Below are positions 61,351 through 64,000 of a DNA stretch of 64,000 nt, one piece after another. A program made the position numbers and the translations under genes. The stretch's first letter is position 1, and each line of letters opens with the position of its first letter. The notes beneath the pieces were generated by a model. That model saw only the letters and a program-made list of their open reading frames with translations. It made no database searches and was not told the origin of the DNA. The stretch is taken from contig NZ_JPOS01000019.1 in the NCBI RefSeq assembly GCF_000759025.1, forward strand, positions 1 to 64,000, given 5' to 3'. This DNA is from Phaeodactylibacter xiamenensis (GTDB lineage Bacteria > Bacteroidota > Bacteroidia > Chitinophagales > Saprospiraceae).

Positions 61351-62259
61351 CTAAACCACCAGCATCGCCGCACCAAAAACGCCTGCGCTATCGCCCAGTT
61401 CCGGCGCCAGGAATTGGGTGTCAAGCCGGTGGTTAAAGACGTGCTTTTTGACCGATTCCACACCTTTTGTATATAGGTCAGGGATATTGCCGAGGCCACC
61501 GCCCAGTACGATCACATCCGGGTCGAGGGTATTGATGACGGAAGCCATGCCTTTACCGAAGAAATGGATGAGGCGGTCGAGGGTTGCCTTTGCATGCACA
61601 TCGGTATCTACCCGTTCCAGGATGTTCTTGAGCTTATCCTTTTGGCCCGATTCGCTCTCGTAGAACCGCTGTAGTGCCGGCCCGGAAATAATAGTTTCCA
61701 CGCATCCTGTCTGCCCGCAGTAGCACTCCCCCCCTGAGAAGTCAAGGAAGTTGTGGCCCCACTCCCCGGCTATGCCCTGCCGGCCGTTGCGTACCTGCCC
61801 GTTGATGACCAGGCCGCCGCCTACGCCTGTGCCCATGATGACGCCGAAGACGACCTGCGCGTCCGGGGCTTCCCGGGGCACTTTGCCCAGGCGCGCTTCT
61901 GCGACAGCAAAGCAATTGGCATCATTAGCCATTTGTACCGGCAGGCCGAGTGCCTTTTCCAAATCCTGCTTGAGGGGCTGCCCGTTGAGGGCGGTGGTGT
62001 TGGCATTCTTCATCAGTCCCGTGATGGGGTCGAGGGTGCCGGGGGTCCCAATACCGATGCGCTCCGGTTCTGCCCCGCTGTCTTCCCGCAGCAAGTCCAC
62101 CACTTTGCCAATCTGTCCGATGATATGCTCATACCCTTTTTCCTTTTCGGTGGGAATGCGCAGGCGGGAGCGCACTTTCAGTGGTTGGATGCTTTCGATG
62201 ATCGCACCTTCAATTTTGGTGCCGCCGAGGTCGATGCCCCAAAGGAGTTGGTTTTCCAT
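61351..62259 (-). CDS. ROK family sugar kinase (glucokinase-like)
   Basis: This 302-residue ASKHA-fold kinase phosphorylates a hexose with ATP. Signatures: LLWGIDLGGTKIEGAI (phosphate 1), GIGTPGTLDPITGLMKNANTT, MANDANCFAVAEA (catalytic Asp in the DANC segment), GTGVGGGLVINGQV, GEWGHNFLDFSGGECYCGQTGCVETIISGPAL with the ROK zinc motif CxCGxxGCxE, and VIVLGGGLGNIPDLY. There is no N-terminal helix-turn-helix, so it is an enzyme rather than a NagC/Mlc repressor. The sugar is uncertain. Confidence 0.92.
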   Translation of the reverse strand: MENQLLWGIDLGGTKIEGAIIESIQPLKVRSRLRIPTEKEKGYEHIIGQIGKVVDLLREDSGAEPERIGIGTPGTLDPITGLMKNANTTALNGQPLKQDLEKALGLPVQMANDANCFAVAEARLGKVPREAPDAQVVFGVIMGTGVGGGLVINGQVRNGRQGIAGEWGHNFLDFSGGECYCGQTGCVETIISGPALQRFYESESGQKDKLKNILERVDTDVHAKATLDRLIHFFGKGMASVINTLDPDVIVLGGGLGNIPDLYTKGVESVKKHVFNHRLDTQFLAPELGDSAGVFGAAMLVV

Positions 62260-62281
62260 GGATTCGTTTTGTTGTGCCGGA

Positions 62282-62289
62282 CAAAATTA
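62282..62289 (-). promoter_or_regulatory. -7 element upstream of the ROK kinase gene
   Basis: Plus CAAAATTA reads TAATTTTG on the minus strand (fits TAnnTTTG), 23 bp before the kinase start. No -33 TTG is evident. Confidence 0.3.
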
Positions 62290-62400
62290 GGGTTTCGTGG
62301 GGATTATTGGGTGTTACCAGGGTAAAGATTTGAGGCACCAAATAAGCGGGAAAGTTGTTATATTGTATCGAGAATGTTTTGACCACGTAAAGAACGAGCT

Positions 62401-62577
62401 ATGACTGCGACCACAGCTTACGATAATGTCGCTAACTTTATTGCTCACATGGACCCAGAGAAGGTACTCGAACTCCAGGCAGACGAGGAGGTGCAAGAGC
62501 GACTGGATCAGTATATTTTGTTGGAACGGCTCATTCGTTTAACCAAAGCCAAGGCCCGGTATTTGTTGTCGAAATGA
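62401..62577 (+). CDS. Small protein coupled to the HNH endonuclease gene
   Basis: A 58-residue ORF starting at ATG 62401 (MTATTAYDNVANFIAHMDPEK) and ending in the TGA at 62575-62577. It overlaps the HNH start in an ATGA arrangement, so translation is coupled. The product is helical and rich in Glu, Leu and Lys (LELQADEEVQERLDQY, LIRLTKAKARYLL). Small proteins of this kind are often encoded just before similar HNH genes in Bacteroidota and Cyanobacteria. Function unknown; it may be an antitoxin or a nuclease partner. Confidence 0.65.
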   Translation: MTATTAYDNVANFIAHMDPEKVLELQADEEVQERLDQYILLERLIRLTKAKARYLLSK

Positions 62578-62895
62578 GTCGTCATATTTCACAACAAATC
62601 AGGGACTTCGTCGTGGAGCGTGCTGGGCATAAGTGTGAATACTGCTGTTTGCCTGAAGGCCACTCTTTTTATAAATTTCAAATCGATCATATTATTAGCA
62701 TTAAACACGGTGGGGAAACACAGTTGAATAACTTGGCACTCGCGTGTGCAGTTTGCAATCGGAACAAAGGCAGTGATTTGGGTACCTTTCCTGATGGCGA
62801 TAACGAGAACTTAGTTCGGTTTTACAATCCGCGCAAAGATTAGTGGAAAGATCATTTTTTATTGCTTGATTCAGGAATCATTCAACCCATAAGTC
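62574..62895 (+). pseudogene. HNH endonuclease, 5' part, with premature stop before an IS insertion
   Basis: The first 89 codons encode an HNH nuclease: RAGHKCEYCCLPEGHSF with CxxC, FQIDHIISIKHGGETQLNNLALACAVCNRNKGSDLG with the HNH His and Asn, and VRFYNPRKD. A TAG stop at 62841-62843 interrupts the frame. The same frame continues WKDHFLLLDSGIIQPIS to the IS edge, which is how homologues read on. The rest lies at 63845-63939 beyond the IS. The catalytic core may still be made as an 89-residue protein, but the C-terminal part is lost. Confidence 0.85.
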
Positions 62896-63844
62896 GAAGT
62901 TGTCTAAAAATGATTTGTATGGAGTTTAGTTTTTCTCAACAAAATGATTGAAAAGGCTAGGAAATGAGCACTCATCCAATTTCTAGCAGATGTCTCGTAC
63001 CGGACTAAAAGAGATTTGAAGCCATCAATCCAAGCGTTGGTCCGCTCAACAGCAAACCTTTCCTTATACAACTCAGGGTCTACAAGGTATTCATAATCAG
63101 TGTTTTTTGCATTCCTTTTGTTGATGTCTATGTTGGCAAGGATTTCCAGCCCATCACAGTACTCTCTAAAGCTCCTGCTGTCAAAACCAGCATCTGCATT
63201 CATTACCAAACCTCTTGGGTCGATATCGGCCTGCTCTAAAATTTCGCAGATATTTTTGAATGCCTTGTTAATTTCATAGAGGTCATGATGATTACCTGAT
63301 ACGGGTTTTGACATCGCTAACGGGATTCCGTTGGAGTCAGTCAAAAACAGCATGTTTGTTGTTTTTGCAGATTTCCGGCTTTGATACCCCACTGCCTCAC
63401 CACCCATTCTAGCTCGGGTCTGGCTACCGTCTAAAGCTACGGTGGACATATCCAAGGCAGCTTTATTTGCTTTCAATAATGCCGTCCATAAGCGATGCCA
63501 AGAACCATCTTTAGCCCATTTATTGTAATGATAAAACACTGTTTTATAGGATTTTATGGCAAATCCAAAAAACTGGCGCAGGGGTAACTCTCGCCATTGT
63601 GTACCTGTTTTTAGGCGGTATATTATTGCTTTGACCATTTTCCAAAGCTTAACTTTTGGCTTGCGCCCTAGATTTGTTGTGCTCAAATAGGGCATCAAAT
63701 TGTGTGTGATGAATTTCTTGGTTAATTTTACGTACATAGTTGCGAAAGGAGTTTGGAAAAGTTTAGAGATTTCCAAATATCTCCTTTTGCAACTTTTTGT
63801 GCAAACCATCTCGATTTCACCACGATTCTTTTTTAGACAACTTC
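62896..63844 (-). mobile_element. Insertion sequence of the IS5 family (949 bp)
   Basis: Terminal inverted repeats GAAGTTGTCTAAAAA at 62896-62910 and its complement at 63830-63844 are perfect over 15 bp. A 3-bp direct repeat, GTC, flanks the element (62893-62895 and 63845-63847). Removing the element and one GTC restores the HNH reading frame (...IIQPIS then LIGEATDKILGFNHP...). One transposase gene fills it. Confidence 0.9.
62904..63737 (-). CDS. IS5 family DDE transposase
   Basis: About 277 residues from ATG 63737 (MYVKLTKKFITHNLMPYL); the frame opens upstream in the terminal region. The N-terminal IS5-type segment is GRKPKVKLWKMVKAIIYRLKTGTQWRELP. The DDE triad is visible: Asp in VALDGSQTRARMGGEA, Asp in VMNADAGFDSRSF, and Glu in ERFAVERTNAWIDGFK. 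The length is normal and no stops interrupt it, so the element may be active. The gene is more AT-rich than the chromosome average. Confidence 0.9.
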   Translation of the reverse strand: MYVKLTKKFITHNLMPYLSTTNLGRKPKVKLWKMVKAIIYRLKTGTQWRELPLRQFFGFAIKSYKTVFYHYNKWAKDGSWHRLWTALLKANKAALDMSTVALDGSQTRARMGGEAVGYQSRKSAKTTNMLFLTDSNGIPLAMSKPVSGNHHDLYEINKAFKNICEILEQADIDPRGLVMNADAGFDSRSFREYCDGLEILANIDINKRNAKNTDYEYLVDPELYKERFAVERTNAWIDGFKSLLVRYETSARNWMSAHFLAFSIILLRKTKLHTNHF

Positions 63845-63939
63845 GTCTAATAGGGGAAGCCACTGATAAAATTCTTGGGTTTAATCATCCACATAGTGTT
63901 ATGGAGCGAAAGTTTCTATTGTTAAGCGGTTTACTTTGA
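63845..63939 (+). pseudogene. 3' part of the HNH endonuclease gene
   Basis: Immediately beyond the IS end the codons read LIGEATDKILGFNHPHSVME and then RKFLLLSGLL with a stop at 63937-63939. This is the expected C-terminal tail of the HNH family (GEAT, K-I-L-G-x-N, ERK motifs). It joins in frame to the 62574-62895 part after removing the IS and one GTC. The last 61 bases of the window show nothing else I can support. Confidence 0.85.
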
Positions 63940-64000
63940 GACAAAATCTTTCTCAGGTTCCAGGAATTAAGTTGTAGCGTTAACAGTCCGCACTGCTATA

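Overview
The window is a piece of a Bacteroidota chromosome, most likely from the Saprospiria (Lewinella/Phaeodactylibacter-like); I infer this from gene content, not from a search. The supporting signs are type IX secretion (T9SS) sorting domains, a gliding-motility type C-terminal domain, promoters with the Bacteroidota -7 motif TAnnTTTG, an IcmF-type fused acyl-CoA mutase, a futalosine-pathway menaquinone gene, and an IF2 with a very long low-complexity N-terminus. Base composition is near 50% GC, with two clearly AT-richer patches (about 12.5-14.65 kb and 36.4-37.5 kb).

Layout. 0-5.4 kb: tandem and dispersed repeats, a DUF1800/DUF1501 secreted pair, a vWA-gene remnant and kynureninase. 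5.6-9.9 kb: a large CHU_C-domain surface protein with two exported proteins of unknown function. 10-12.5 kb: acyl-CoA dehydrogenase and a site-2 protease. 12.5-14.65 kb: AT-rich block with a 5'-truncated secreted trypsin-like protease and a barrel-like protein. 14.7-17.9 kb: DUF3024 and YqhA-family genes, then an IS701-type element inserted in a PIN toxin gene whose antitoxin gene is intact. 18-28.6 kb (minus strand): IcmF, an S41 lipoprotein peptidase, a frameshifted AraC regulator, an AAA-ATPase/nuclease-like protein, and mqnC-PNP. 28.7-34.1 kb: rimP-nusA-infB, with a promoter and a terminator-like hairpin in its leader. 34.1-39.7 kb (minus): rpsA, then a TPR-CHAT membrane protease overlapping a CYTH enzyme gene. 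40-47.7 kb: fadD, RidA, ddl, a DUF4838 protein and a flavin amine oxidase. 47.8-50.3 kb: tRNA-CAU, two MscS channels and recX. 50.4-57.9 kb: a small double-glycine peptide, a TPR-like protein, LytTR, a glycosyltransferase, lgt, mtaB and a flavin/2Fe-2S reductase. 57.9-62.3 kb: a TIR protein, barrel proteins, an HMA protein and a ROK kinase. 62.4-64 kb: a small gene and an HNH endonuclease gene broken by a stop codon and by an IS5-type element.

How the genes relate. The core is housekeeping: translation (rimP, nusA, infB, rpsA, mtaB, tRNA), envelope (ddl, lgt, MscS), acyl-CoA metabolism (fadD, ACAD, icmF) and quinone synthesis. Around it lies decaying accessory DNA. Two insertion sequences with perfect or near-perfect ends sit in a toxin gene and a nuclease gene, and both target genes can be rebuilt across the insertion. 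Four other genes are remnants or frameshifted. Candidate conflict or signalling genes are the TIR protein, the CHAT/CYTH pair and the GG-leader peptide. I did not find a complete undescribed multi-gene system; the best leads are these three.
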